Positions 18,072 to 26,945 of a stretch of 64,000 nucleotides of DNA are shown here, one piece after another. Origin of the DNA: Emcibacter sp. (GTDB lineage Bacteria > Pseudomonadota > Alphaproteobacteria > Sphingomonadales > Emcibacteraceae); NCBI GenBank assembly GCA_021774785.1, contig JAJFIQ010000026.1, positions 124,001 to 188,000 on the forward strand. Reading direction: 5' to 3'. The notes beneath the pieces were generated by a model. That model ran no database searches. It was not told the origin of the DNA and was given only the letters and a program-made list of their open reading frames with translations. The position numbers were made by a program, and so were the translations under genes. The first letter of the stretch is position 1. Each line of letters opens with the position of its first letter.

Positions 18072-18968
18072 ATGTACGATTGGAATGATTTACGGTTTTT
18101 TCTGGAATTATCCCGCCGGGGGCGGCTGGTCAGTGCGGCGCGAAAGCTACATGTTGATCATACCACAGTCAGCCGACGCATATCTGCTCTTGAGAATGAG
18201 CTAAATGTAAGGCTGTTTGATAAATCCCCGCGCGGTTATAAGCTTACCGATGCCGGAATGCGGCTACTGCCTCATGCAGAACAGATGGAGGCCAGCTCAA
18301 ACCATCTCTATCAGGATATATCGGGCAAGGATGCACGGCTGTCGGGCACGGTACGGCTTGCGGCACCGGAAGGGTTGAGCGCCCATATCATAGCCCATAA
18401 GATGGGCCAGTTCAGAGAAATGCACCCAGATATCGAGCTGGAGTTGATGGCCGAATCCCGTCGAACCAGCCTGTCCAAACGGGAAGCAGATATTGCTATC
18501 ACTCTGGCCCGGCCAAACGCAGGTCGTGTCATTGCCTGGAAACTCTGTGATTACCGTCTCAGACTTTATGGCACAAAAGAATATTTGGATAAGCATAACA
18601 AAATATCAAAAATTGATGATTTGAACGGCCATGACTATATCAGCTATATTGATGACCTGATCCAGTTGCCCGAACTGCACTTTCTGGAGCAGGTGATCAA
18701 GGCCCCCCATGTGGTCTTTCGCAGCACCAGCGTCATGGCACAATATAGTGCCGCCATTGATGGTATTGGTCTTTCCATTGTCCATTGTTTCATGGCCGAT
18801 CAGGACAACCGTCTGATTCCCATCCTGCCGGAAGAAATATTTATAGATCGGGAATATTGGCTGGTGGTTCATGAGGATCTGCGTCATGTAGCCAGAGTTG
18901 ATGCGGTATGCCGTTTCCTGACACGGCTGTTGAAAGACCAACATAACCGCATGATTGGTTATAAATAA
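18072..18968 (+). CDS. LysR-family transcriptional regulator
   Basis: This 298-residue protein has an N-terminal winged helix-turn-helix (about residues 4-63, with SAARKLHVDHTTVSRRISAL) and a periplasmic-binding-protein-like effector domain (about 90-290). The start at 18072 was chosen because AAAGG (18061-18065) precedes it at six bases and the conserved domain begins at once (MYDWNDLRFFLELSRRG); an upstream in-frame ATG at 18024 lacks these features. It is divergent from mmsA with about 110 bases between, the usual arrangement for a LysR regulator of the neighbouring operon. The effector is unknown; an intermediate of valine breakdown is a reasonable guess. Confidence 0.92.
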   Translation: MYDWNDLRFFLELSRRGRLVSAARKLHVDHTTVSRRISALENELNVRLFDKSPRGYKLTDAGMRLLPHAEQMEASSNHLYQDISGKDARLSGTVRLAAPEGLSAHIIAHKMGQFREMHPDIELELMAESRRTSLSKREADIAITLARPNAGRVIAWKLCDYRLRLYGTKEYLDKHNKISKIDDLNGHDYISYIDDLIQLPELHFLEQVIKAPHVVFRSTSVMAQYSAAIDGIGLSIVHCFMADQDNRLIPILPEEIFIDREYWLVVHEDLRHVARVDAVCRFLTRLLKDQHNRMIGYK

Positions 18969-19027
18969 ATGGTATTTTTTAATACTTGAAGGTATAGCTA
19001 CTTTAAATACTATCGCCGGAGCATATG

Positions 19028-19525
19028 ATGAGCGTTACCGAATTACAAGACCAGATGAAACAGGCCATGGGGCGGCTCGGCGCGTCCGTGACAGTCGTTA
19101 CCAGCCATGATGGTAGCCGGAAATATGCCATGACGGCCACGGCAGTTACCTCCCTAACGCTTAATCCACCAGCTCTGCTGGTTTGTGTTAATCAGATAAA
19201 TGGGCTACATCATGCCCTGACGGGTGGTCACGGCTTTTGCGTCAATATTCTGTATGATGACCAACAGGATGTTTCAGATATCTGTGCCGGACAAGAAAAG
19301 GGCGAAGATAAATTCAATCTTGGAGACTGGCAAGCGGGCTATGACAGAATTCCTTACCTTGAAGATGCACAAGCGTCAATTTTCTGCGATCTGGATGATG
19401 CCCATGTTTATGGCAGCCATAGCATTTTCATTGGCAAGGTAAAGAGAATTATTACCCGCGAAGAAATCTCGCCGCTAATGTTTCTGGCGGGAAAATATTT
19501 TTCCCCGCCCTCATCCACATCATAA
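19028..19525 (+). CDS. Flavin reductase-like FMN-binding protein
   Basis: This 165-residue protein belongs to the flavin reductase-like domain family, which supplies reduced flavin to two-component monooxygenases. The fold is visible as LGASVTVVTSHDG, YAMTATAVTSLTLNPPALLVCVN and the C-terminal half HVYGSHSIFIGKV. Two ATG codons lie in a row at 19025 and 19028; the second has better spacing from GGAG (19018-19021). No monooxygenase gene is adjacent, so the partner is unknown. The gene end overlaps the end of the convergent aminopeptidase gene by 6 bases. Confidence 0.88.
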   Translation: MSVTELQDQMKQAMGRLGASVTVVTSHDGSRKYAMTATAVTSLTLNPPALLVCVNQINGLHHALTGGHGFCVNILYDDQQDVSDICAGQEKGEDKFNLGDWQAGYDRIPYLEDAQASIFCDLDDAHVYGSHSIFIGKVKRIITREEISPLMFLAGKYFSPPSSTS

Positions 19526-21304
19526 AACCATAACCGACTGGGTGGCCCGTAACAGCCATTCCAGTTCCTTTCCCGCCAGAAAAGGGGCTATTTTCTCCCT
19601 TACCTGGGCATGATATATATTCAGCCACGTGATCTCCGCACTGTTCATCATATGAGCATTCACAAGCCGCGTATCCATGGGGACAAAGGTTATGGTCTCA
19701 AAAATATTCATGGGACGTTCTTCATTTTCATAATGAGATGGTCTGACAATCATAAGATTTTCAATGCGGATACCATATTCACCGGGTTTGTAATAGCCCG
19801 GTTCATTGGACAATATCATTCCGGGCTTTAGAGCTGTCTCGAACCCACGCTGTGAAATGGATTGCGGCCCTTCATGAACGCTGAGGAAACAACCAACCCC
19901 GTGACCGGTTCCATGATCATAATCAAGACCAACGTCCCATAAAGCCTTCCGGGACAAGGTATCAAGATGCGCACCCGTCCGCCCAACGGGAAAACGGGCC
20001 TGTGCCAAGGCAATATGCCCTTTCAATACCCTTGTATAGCGGTCCCGTTGTTCTTCGCTTGGTTTGCCAATAGCTATGGTGCGGGTAAGGTCTGTTGTTC
20101 CATCCAGATATTGCGCCCCTGAATCCAGAAGGAACAACATATCGCCGGTAATCTTACGGTTTGTTTGCGGGCTTGATTTATAATGGACGATAGCACCGTT
20201 TGGTCCTGCGCCAGCTATGGTATCAAAACTTAAACTATGGAAAAATTTTTGCCGTTTTCTGAATTCCAGCAGTTTTTCTGTGGCAGCCAGTTCATCAACA
20301 TCACCATCAGATACATTTTCCTCAAACCAGCATAAAAATTGGCACATGGCAACGCCGTCCCGAATATGAGAAGCACGGGCTCCTTTTAATTCTACATCAT
20401 TTTTACAGGCTTTTGGCAATTGACAAGGGTCTTGTTTTTCAACAATCTCAGCATCCCCATGTTCAAGTACATCCATCACGGCGGCATGGGTATGTTTCGG
20501 GTCTAACAGAATTTTTTTACCGCCCTTGCCAAGCTTTTTTAAGGCAGACATAAAGTCTTCATAAGGCTTTATTTTTACGCCTCGCCCCAAATGATCCCGA
20601 ACCTGATCTGATATTTTATCTTCATCAACAAAGAATTCCGCTTTGCCAGTATTTTTCAATATCAGATAGCCTAGCACCAATGGGGAAAGATCCACATCAT
20701 TACCACGAATATTGAGTAGCCATGCGATAGAATCGAGGCTTGTCAAAACGATGGCCTTCACATCATTGGCTTTTAATTCTGCCCCAATACGGGCGCGCTT
20801 GTGTTTTGACGCTTCTCCGGAAAATTCAAGTGGATGAGGAAAAACAGGATCTTTGGAAGGCTCAGGGCGGCCTGCCCACAAACCATCTATAGGATTAACA
20901 TCCACCGGCACCAATTCAATATCTTTACCGATCAAAGCTGCTGATACTTTTTCTACCCAGTCCCGCGTATGGAGCATGGGGTCATAACCAACGCGAGCAC
21001 CATTATCGAGATGAGCAAGTAACCAATTCTCAACCTTGTCATCATGAAGACTTAATGGTTCAAAATTCTTTACATCTAGCTGTTGCTTTACTTGCAAGCT
21101 ATACCGGCCATCAACATAGATAGCCGCCCTGTCCAATGTCATGGCACAGAGGCCGGCCGAACCGGAAAAACCCGTAAGCCACGCCAGCCTTCTGGCCCTT
21201 TCCGGGGTATATTCACATTGATGTTCATCGGCATGGGGAATCAAAAAACCGTTCAGATTCAACCCCCGCAAGCTTTGTCGTAATGCTAATAATCGCTTCA
21301 GCAT
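19520..21304 (-). CDS. pepP: Xaa-Pro aminopeptidase (M24B, long form)
   Basis: This metallopeptidase removes an N-terminal residue that precedes proline. The 594-residue protein is the long three-domain form (two creatinase-like N-terminal domains plus a catalytic domain) found also in eukaryotic cytosolic enzymes. Metal ligands are visible as the two Asp of LLDSGAQYLDGTTDLTR, the His of GTGHGVGCFLSVHEGPQ and the two Glu of SNEPGYYKPGEYGIRIEN. The ATG at 21304 follows AAAGGGTGATGGG; an upstream in-frame start would overlap bioA. It lies 22 bases after bioA and is probably cotranscribed with the biotin genes. Its dipeptide products could feed PutA, a link made by pathway logic only. Confidence 0.94.
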   Translation of the reverse strand: MLKRLLALRQSLRGLNLNGFLIPHADEHQCEYTPERARRLAWLTGFSGSAGLCAMTLDRAAIYVDGRYSLQVKQQLDVKNFEPLSLHDDKVENWLLAHLDNGARVGYDPMLHTRDWVEKVSAALIGKDIELVPVDVNPIDGLWAGRPEPSKDPVFPHPLEFSGEASKHKRARIGAELKANDVKAIVLTSLDSIAWLLNIRGNDVDLSPLVLGYLILKNTGKAEFFVDEDKISDQVRDHLGRGVKIKPYEDFMSALKKLGKGGKKILLDPKHTHAAVMDVLEHGDAEIVEKQDPCQLPKACKNDVELKGARASHIRDGVAMCQFLCWFEENVSDGDVDELAATEKLLEFRKRQKFFHSLSFDTIAGAGPNGAIVHYKSSPQTNRKITGDMLFLLDSGAQYLDGTTDLTRTIAIGKPSEEQRDRYTRVLKGHIALAQARFPVGRTGAHLDTLSRKALWDVGLDYDHGTGHGVGCFLSVHEGPQSISQRGFETALKPGMILSNEPGYYKPGEYGIRIENLMIVRPSHYENEERPMNIFETITFVPMDTRLVNAHMMNSAEITWLNIYHAQVREKIAPFLAGKELEWLLRATQSVMVL

Positions 21305-21326
21305 CCCATCACCCTTTAGAATCACT

Positions 21327-22598
21327 TTAATCGTGGCTATTAAGCACTTTATCAATGGCCTGAGTCAATGCCGCAAGTTCATGACTTCCCATGGAAAATG
21401 ACGGCGTAAGATAAATAATATCACCGAAAGGTCTTATCCAAACCCCTTCATCTGCAAATTGTTGCCTTAACCTCGCCACATCACCGATATCTTTCATCTG
21501 AATGACCCCAATAGCACCCTTCACCCGCACATCAATCACACCCGGCATGTCACGGAAATGTTCCAACGATTGATTAAGATGGCCTTCGATACGTTTCACC
21601 CGTTCCAGCACCGGCTCATCCCGGAAAATATCAAGCGAAGCATTGGCCGCTGCGCACGCCAAAGGATTAGCCATATAGGTGGGGCCATGCATGAAAGCCA
21701 TGTCAGGATCATCTGACAGAAATGCACCGTAAACTTTATCCGTTGTTACCGTTGCCGCCATGGCTACCGTTCCTGCCGTCAAAGCCTTGCCCAAACAGAT
21801 TATATCAGGGATAACCCCCGCCTGTTCACAAGCAAACATAGTGCCGGTGCGACCGAAACCGGTGAATATCTCATCCAATATCAGCAGGACATCATTCTTG
21901 GCACAAGCTTTGGATATAACCGCCAGTGTCTCGGCCCCGTGAAATTTCATACCACCGGCACCCTGCACCAGTGGCTCCATAATCACACCCGCTATCTGGT
22001 CCTTATTTTCCGCCAGAAAATTATCAAAATCCGCTCTCTCACTTACCGTTTCCGGCAGCGGGCGTAAAAACTGTTGGCTCAAGAAACCGCTAAAAGCCTT
22101 ATGCATTCCCTGGTCGCTATCACCAACCGACATGGCTGCGGTGGTGTCGCCGTGATAACCGGACTGGAAACAGACAAAGCGATGATGCCCCTTTTGTCCC
22201 TGGTTTGTCCAATATTGCACGGCCATCTTCAGGGCAATCTCAACGGATACTGAGCCACTTTCGGAAAAGAAAACATGGTTGAGGTCACCGGGCAGTATCT
22301 TCGCCAGCCGCTTGGCCAAAGTAGCTGCCCCTTCATGAACCAAGCCACCCAACATGACATGAGACATATTCTTGACCTGCGCGATTATTTTATCCTGCAT
22401 AGAAGGGTTATTGTAACCATGACACGCCGTCCACCATGAAGCGATACCGTCTATGAGCTTACGTCCGTCGGCAAGTTCGATGGTGACGCCATCGGTGGCC
22501 ACCACAGGCAGGGCATCATCTACCGTCTGCATCTGGGCATAGGGTAGCCAGACATTACCGTAGCCTTCCACAAACCAGTCAGGTAAATCCTTCGTCAT
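21327..22598 (-). CDS. bioA: Adenosylmethionine-8-amino-7-oxononanoate aminotransferase
   Basis: BioA makes 7,8-diaminopelargonate using S-adenosylmethionine as amino donor, the second-last-but-one step of biotin synthesis. The 423-residue PLP enzyme shows LPYAQMQ near the start, the substrate loop GIASWWTACHGYNNP, the PLP-binding aspartate in LILDEIFTGFGRTG and the Schiff-base lysine in CLGKALTAG. The ATG at 22598 was chosen over an adjacent GTG because GGAAGG lies at good spacing. It follows the bioB stop by only a few bases and is followed by pepP. Confidence 0.96.
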   Translation of the reverse strand: MTKDLPDWFVEGYGNVWLPYAQMQTVDDALPVVATDGVTIELADGRKLIDGIASWWTACHGYNNPSMQDKIIAQVKNMSHVMLGGLVHEGAATLAKRLAKILPGDLNHVFFSESGSVSVEIALKMAVQYWTNQGQKGHHRFVCFQSGYHGDTTAAMSVGDSDQGMHKAFSGFLSQQFLRPLPETVSERADFDNFLAENKDQIAGVIMEPLVQGAGGMKFHGAETLAVISKACAKNDVLLILDEIFTGFGRTGTMFACEQAGVIPDIICLGKALTAGTVAMAATVTTDKVYGAFLSDDPDMAFMHGPTYMANPLACAAANASLDIFRDEPVLERVKRIEGHLNQSLEHFRDMPGVIDVRVKGAIGVIQMKDIGDVARLRQQFADEGVWIRPFGDIIYLTPSFSMGSHELAALTQAIDKVLNSHD

Positions 22599-22601
22599 CA
22601 C

Positions 22602-23591
22602 TTAACCTTCCGGTGTAATACCAAGGCGGGCGAAGAGATCCAGATCAGTATTCTGCATGGGGTTTGATGTGGTCAGCAGTTTTTCACCATAAAAGATACT
22701 GTTAGCCCCGGCCATGAAGCACATGGCCTGCATTTCATCATTCATGGCTTCCCGACCCGCAGACAGACGGACATAGGAAGTGGGCATCAGGAGGCGCGCC
22801 ACCGCAATGGTCCGAATGAAATCAAAGGGGTCCATCTGCCCTTCACCATAAAGGGGGGTGCCCTCTACCTGTACCAGCATATTGATGGGAACACTGCCCG
22901 GATGGGTGGGCAAATTGGCCAGCGTTTGCAACATACCGGCCCGGTCCGCCTTGCTTTCGCCCATGCCGACAATGCCGCCGCTACAAACATTGATGCCCAC
23001 GTTACGCACATTTTCCAGCGTATCCAAACGATCCTGATAAGTACGGGTGGTGATAATTTCCTTATAATATTCCGGCGAGCTATCCACATTATGATTATAA
23101 TAATCAAGTCCGGCCTGTTTCAATGTCTCAGCTTGTTCCCCGTCAAGCATCCCCAACGTCATACAGGATTCCAAGCCCAGTTCGGCTACCCCCTTGATCA
23201 TATCACAGACCGCATCCATATCCCGGCCCTTGGGACTGCGCCATGCGGCCCCCATACAATAACGGGTCGCACCATTAGCTTTGGCATTACGTGCACCTTC
23301 CAGAACTTTTTCCACCGCCATCAACCGTTCCGCATCCACATCGGTCTGATAACGGGATGACTGGGGACAATATTTACAGTCTTCCGGGCAGCCGCCGGTC
23401 TTGATACTGCACAGCTGGGACAATTGAATTTTGTTTGGATCAAAATATTTACGGTGGATGGTCTGCGCCTGAAACAGCAAATCCATCATGGGCAAATCAA
23501 AATATTCCAATATTTCCCGCTTAGTCCAATTATGGCGAAATCCGTCCGGGTAAGGATTATTAATAGGTGATTGTTCCGATGATACGACCAT
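22602..23591 (-). CDS. bioB: Biotin synthase
   Basis: BioB is the radical-SAM enzyme that inserts sulfur into dethiobiotin. The 329-residue protein carries the radical-SAM cysteines C68, C72 and C75 in [13 protein letters not shown], later cysteines for the second cluster ([20 protein letters not shown]) and the conserved C-terminal [13 protein letters not shown]. The start at 23591 follows GGAG at six bases; an upstream in-frame ATG adds 19 residues without family support. It heads the bioB-bioA-pepP unit and is divergent from bioF-bioD. Confidence 0.97.
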   Translation of the reverse strand: MVVSSEQSPINNPYPDGFRHNWTKREILEYFDLPMMDLLFQAQTIHRKYFDPNKIQLSQLCSIKTGGCPEDCKYCPQSSRYQTDVDAERLMAVEKVLEGARNAKANGATRYCMGAAWRSPKGRDMDAVCDMIKGVAELGLESCMTLGMLDGEQAETLKQAGLDYYNHNVDSSPEYYKEIITTRTYQDRLDTLENVRNVGINVCSGGIVGMGESKADRAGMLQTLANLPTHPGSVPINMLVQVEGTPLYGEGQMDPFDFIRTIAVARLLMPTSYVRLSAGREAMNDEMQAMCFMAGANSIFYGEKLLTTSNPMQNTDLDLFARLGITPEG

Positions 23592-23664
23592 ATTCACTCC
23601 AAATCGCTGAATTTTGCCTAAAATTAGAGCCTGCTGCCCCAGAGTCAAGTTTTTTGCTCTTTGA

Positions 23665-23691
23665 TTGACATAACCGTTACGATAACATAAT
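23665..23691 (+). promoter_or_regulatory. Possible promoter of bioF-bioD
   Basis: A perfect TTGACA (23665-23670) is followed after 15 bases by CATAAT (23686-23691), which leaves a short leader before bioF at 23725. The spacing is shorter than ideal. No BirA-type or BioR-type operator (TTATAGATAA) was recognised in the bioB-bioF gap. Confidence 0.33.
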
Positions 23692-23724
23692 TCAGGGTCA
23701 GCTTAACATATTCCGGGTAGATAT

Positions 23725-24876
23725 ATGAAATCGCTTGATGCCTTCGCAAGAAAAAAGCTGAAGCCACTTATGGAAAAGGGCCTGAAACGTGACATTCATG
23801 TGACGGAACGGCGTCAATCCGGGGAAGTTATCCGGGAAGAGCGGGCGCTTATCTCATTCTGCTGCAATGATTACCTGAACTTCAGCCATCACCCAAAAGT
23901 TATGGAAGCGGCGAAGAATGCCATTGACCGGTATGGGGCTGGCAGTGGCGCATCACGGTTGATTACCGGCAACCACCCCCTGATACGAGAACTGGAACAA
24001 AAGCTTGCACGATTAAAAGGCACTGAAGAGGCTTGTGTCTTTAGTTCAGGCTATCTGGCTAATATTGGCATTATCCCTACCATCATCGGAAGCCGGGATA
24101 TTATTTTCATTGATGAGTTGAGCCATGCCTGCCTTCGTGCTGGCAGTAGTCTGTCCTTTGCCCAAACCGTAGCTTTCCGGCATAATGACATGGCTCATTT
24201 GCAGGAAATCATTCATCAGCATAGAAAATACCATCAGAATGCCCTTATTGTCACAGATGGTATTTTCAGCATGGACGGTGATCTGGCCCCCCTTGATAAG
24301 TTGAGTATATTGGCCCGTGATAATAACTGCTGGCTTATGAGTGATGATGCCCATGGCTTAGGGGTCATCGGACAGGGAAAAGGCAGTAGATATATGTTCG
24401 ATCCCCTGCCGGAAATTCCGTTGCAAATGGGAACCCTGTCAAAAGCCATTGGCAGCTTTGGTGGTTATCTCTGCGCCAGCAAGCCGGTGATTGAACTGAT
24501 CAAAACCCGCGCACGAAGCCTGATCTATACCACCGCTCTGCCACCAGCCAGCGTTGCCGCCGCCATCACCGCACTGGATATTATCAAACAGGACCAAGAC
24601 TATTGCACGCGTCCGCTTAAAAATGCGCAGACTTTCGCACATCTTTTAGGCCTGCCCACACCCGTTAGCCCCATCGTGCCCATCATCATTGGGGGTGCTG
24701 AAAGAACCATGCGTTTTGCTGAAATTCTAGAGACCGAAGGTTTTCTAGTCACCGGAATTCGCCCACCGACAGTCGCCGATGACACGGCACGTCTGCGCTT
24801 TACCTTTTCAGCAAACCATCAAAAGGATCATATTCACGCCTTGGCGGCGGTCCTCAAAAAACACGGAATTATATAA
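23725..24876 (+). CDS. bioF: 8-amino-7-oxononanoate synthase
   Basis: BioF condenses pimeloyl-ACP (or -CoA) with alanine to start the biotin ring. The 383-residue alpha-oxoamine synthase shows the substrate loop SFCCNDYLNFSHHP, GSGASRLITGNHP, the PLP aspartate in SDDAHGLGVIG and the Schiff-base lysine in MGTLSKAIGSFGGY. Its TAA stop overlaps the ATG of bioD by one base (TAATG), which indicates translational coupling. It is divergent from bioB. The window has no bioC or bioH, so pimeloyl-ACP formation is encoded elsewhere. Confidence 0.96.
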   Translation: MKSLDAFARKKLKPLMEKGLKRDIHVTERRQSGEVIREERALISFCCNDYLNFSHHPKVMEAAKNAIDRYGAGSGASRLITGNHPLIRELEQKLARLKGTEEACVFSSGYLANIGIIPTIIGSRDIIFIDELSHACLRAGSSLSFAQTVAFRHNDMAHLQEIIHQHRKYHQNALIVTDGIFSMDGDLAPLDKLSILARDNNCWLMSDDAHGLGVIGQGKGSRYMFDPLPEIPLQMGTLSKAIGSFGGYLCASKPVIELIKTRARSLIYTTALPPASVAAAITALDIIKQDQDYCTRPLKNAQTFAHLLGLPTPVSPIVPIIIGGAERTMRFAEILETEGFLVTGIRPPTVADDTARLRFTFSANHQKDHIHALAAVLKKHGII

Positions 24877-25538
24877 TGGGCAAAACCATCTTCATCGGCG
24901 GAACAGGAACGGATATTGGCAAAACCTATGTTACCTGTCTATTGCTTCGGCAATTACAGGATGAAGGCTTTAAGGTGCGGGCCATTAAACCTGTCATCAG
25001 CGGCTTTGATGACAAGGCTCTCGAACAAAGTGATAGCGGGCTACTTCTGCAACAAATGGATGTTGAAGCCACAATAGAGAATGTTGAAAAAATTTCCCCC
25101 TGGCGATTTAAAGATCCACTGCCGCCTCATTTAGCGGCGGAAAATGATGATCGGCCTCTGGATATTAATCAAATCGCACTTTTTTGTCAGAAACACGCTA
25201 AAGACGATCTTGATTTTCTGTTGATCGAAGGTGCCGGCGGCATCATGACACCCCTTAGTTATCAGTATACAACCCTCGATTTAATAAAGCGGGTTGGCTG
25301 CCATTGTCTTCTCGTAACAGGCTCCAGCCTGGGAACATTAAGCCACACAATTTCAGCTATTACATGTATTAAGCAATTTAATATCGCTTTAGATGGAGTG
25401 ATTATTTCCGAGTCGCCCTTAAATTACACAGACTTTAATGTGATTCATGGCGACTTCACAAAATTACTACCTGATATTTCAATTAAAAATATTAGCCGGG
25501 ATAATCAAACCGAAGAAATTTTCTCACTGATAATCTAA
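24876..25538 (+). CDS. bioD: Dethiobiotin synthetase
   Basis: BioD closes the ureido ring of dethiobiotin using CO2 and ATP. The 220-residue protein has the modified P-loop GGTGTDIGKTYVTCLL at its start, the substrate lysine region RAIKPVISG, and LLIEGAGGIMTPLS, the conserved Mg/carbamate loop. It overlaps bioF by one base. The codons near its end are more AT-rich than in bioF, but the frame is intact. Together with bioB, bioA and bioF this completes the late biotin pathway. Confidence 0.95.
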   Translation: MGKTIFIGGTGTDIGKTYVTCLLLRQLQDEGFKVRAIKPVISGFDDKALEQSDSGLLLQQMDVEATIENVEKISPWRFKDPLPPHLAAENDDRPLDINQIALFCQKHAKDDLDFLLIEGAGGIMTPLSYQYTTLDLIKRVGCHCLLVTGSSLGTLSHTISAITCIKQFNIALDGVIISESPLNYTDFNVIHGDFTKLLPDISIKNISRDNQTEEIFSLII

Positions 25539-25679
25539 CCATTATGGTGGGCATATTTTACCTGAACAAGCATTTTCTACCGAGCATACTCTTAATAAAG
25601 ATAAGTGAATATTCAAACATTCCTTGGCTTTGGGTATATGGCGCAACTTTTGCATAATATTTATGTGAAGGAGAAAACC

Positions 25680-25973
25680 GTGAACCAGCAAATATTAAGA
25701 AACACAACCCACACCAACAGTCCTAGCGATGCAGAGGTTTCTTTTCTCGAACTGATTCAGGAAATGAAACTGCTTGATATGGACCCAAAGCCCCTATTAG
25801 AAATCGCCGCAAATGATATTTTTTCCCACCATGGTTCTGATGCTATTACCTTTGTAGAATTGATGCTGGATCAAATGTATGAAGACAATAATCCGGATGG
25901 CATATACCTTTGGAAAGAACTTTATTGCATTCTGAATGATTTATTTTCTGCATCGCAAATTACTATTCATTAA
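25680..25973 (+). CDS. Uncharacterised 97-residue protein
   Basis: The start is taken at GTG 25680, six bases after a perfect AAGGAG (25668-25673); upstream in-frame starts lack such a site. The protein is acidic and helical, with segments FLELIQEMKLLDMDPKPLLE and FVELMLDQMYEDNNPDGIYL, and has no signal peptide or membrane segment. No family was recognised. It follows bioD by about 140 bases and is followed by a hairpin with a T-run, so it may form its own unit. The strong ribosome site argues that it is a real gene. Confidence 0.65.
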   Translation: MNQQILRNTTHTNSPSDAEVSFLELIQEMKLLDMDPKPLLEIAANDIFSHHGSDAITFVELMLDQMYEDNNPDGIYLWKELYCILNDLFSASQITIH

Positions 25974-26042
25974 ATATTAGTTGTTTTTTATAATAAATAG
26001 GCCTACTATGAACTTATAGGTTGTATTTATACTCGAATCCCT

Positions 26043-26119
26043 TGAAAGGTCATTCCCATGACCTTTCATCTGCCTGACTGCCTCGGTGAAGTTGCAAAAT
26101 TTCATCGGGGCCTTTTTTT
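26043..26119 (+). terminator. Double hairpin ending in a rho-independent terminator
   Basis: A first stem TGAAAGGTCA / TGACCTTTCA (26043-26068) is followed by a second stem, 26080-26090 with 26101-26111 (11 pairs, two of them G-U), and then seven T. The second hairpin is a good terminator for the plus-strand 97-residue gene that ends about 100 bases upstream. Two stems in a row could also be the body of a small RNA. Confidence 0.62.
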
Positions 26120-26153
26120 CAAAGCGATAATTTCATAACAGTGATTTAAAAGA

Positions 26154-26888
26154 TTAACCTATTTTCGCCAACCACGGCATGGCTTCTATCAGGTAAAAAC
26201 CCAAATTTTGTAATGAGCCGGTGAAGATGGCCAGACCCGTCACAATCAGCAAAGCCCCGATCACGAGTTCTACCATACGCATATGTTTTTTAAGCCGCCC
26301 GGATGCCCTCAAAAATCTATTGATCGCAACAGATGCAATGATGAAGGGCACACCAAGTCCCAAAGAATAAACTGCCAGCAAGGCAACCCCCTGAGAGAAA
26401 TGTTCCTGCGTTGCGGCTAGAGTGAGAATGGTCGCGAGGATAGGGCCAATGCAGGGCGTCCAGCCAAAGGCAAACGCCAAGCCAATCACATAGGCCCCCA
26501 CCAGTCCTTTTTGCTCACCACTGGTTTGAAAGCGTGCCTCTTTATAGAGAAAAGACAATTTTATCACGCCCATAAAATGAAGCCCAAGGATTATAATCAT
26601 CACGCCGGAAATCTGTGCAAAAATTTCTTTATTTTCCTGCAAAACCCCCTGTACGGCTGAGGCGCCGGCTCCTAAGGCAATGAAAACAGTTGAGAAACCC
26701 AGTACGAAAGCGACCGCTGGCCAGAACATGGCCCATTTGTCAATTTTCTCACCCTCGCTCACATCCTGATAACTATTACCGGTAATAAAACAGATATAGG
26801 CCGGAACCAGCGGTAGTACGCAGGGAGACAAAAAACTGAACATTCCGCTAATTAAAGCGACTAAATATGAGACTTCGATACTTTCCAT
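26154..26888 (-). CDS. ccdA: CcdA-type cytochrome c biogenesis / thiol-transfer membrane protein
   Basis: CcdA moves reducing equivalents from cytoplasmic thioredoxin across the inner membrane to periplasmic thiol proteins for cytochrome c maturation. The 244-residue protein has about six membrane segments and the two conserved cysteine sites, SPCVLPLVPAY near the start and GWTPCIGPIL in the middle. The length fits CcdA rather than full DsbD. It lies 57 bases after the TIGR02186 gene on the same strand. The TlpA-like thioredoxin at 51221 is a possible periplasmic partner, though it is encoded far away. Confidence 0.92.
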   Translation of the reverse strand: MESIEVSYLVALISGMFSFLSPCVLPLVPAYICFITGNSYQDVSEGEKIDKWAMFWPAVAFVLGFSTVFIALGAGASAVQGVLQENKEIFAQISGVMIIILGLHFMGVIKLSFLYKEARFQTSGEQKGLVGAYVIGLAFAFGWTPCIGPILATILTLAATQEHFSQGVALLAVYSLGLGVPFIIASVAINRFLRASGRLKKHMRMVELVIGALLIVTGLAIFTGSLQNLGFYLIEAMPWLAKIG

Positions 26889-26945
26889 GGTTCTCTTTCT
26901 AGCGGCTTGTCAGAAAACCGCAAGAAATATTATATCACAAGGCTG

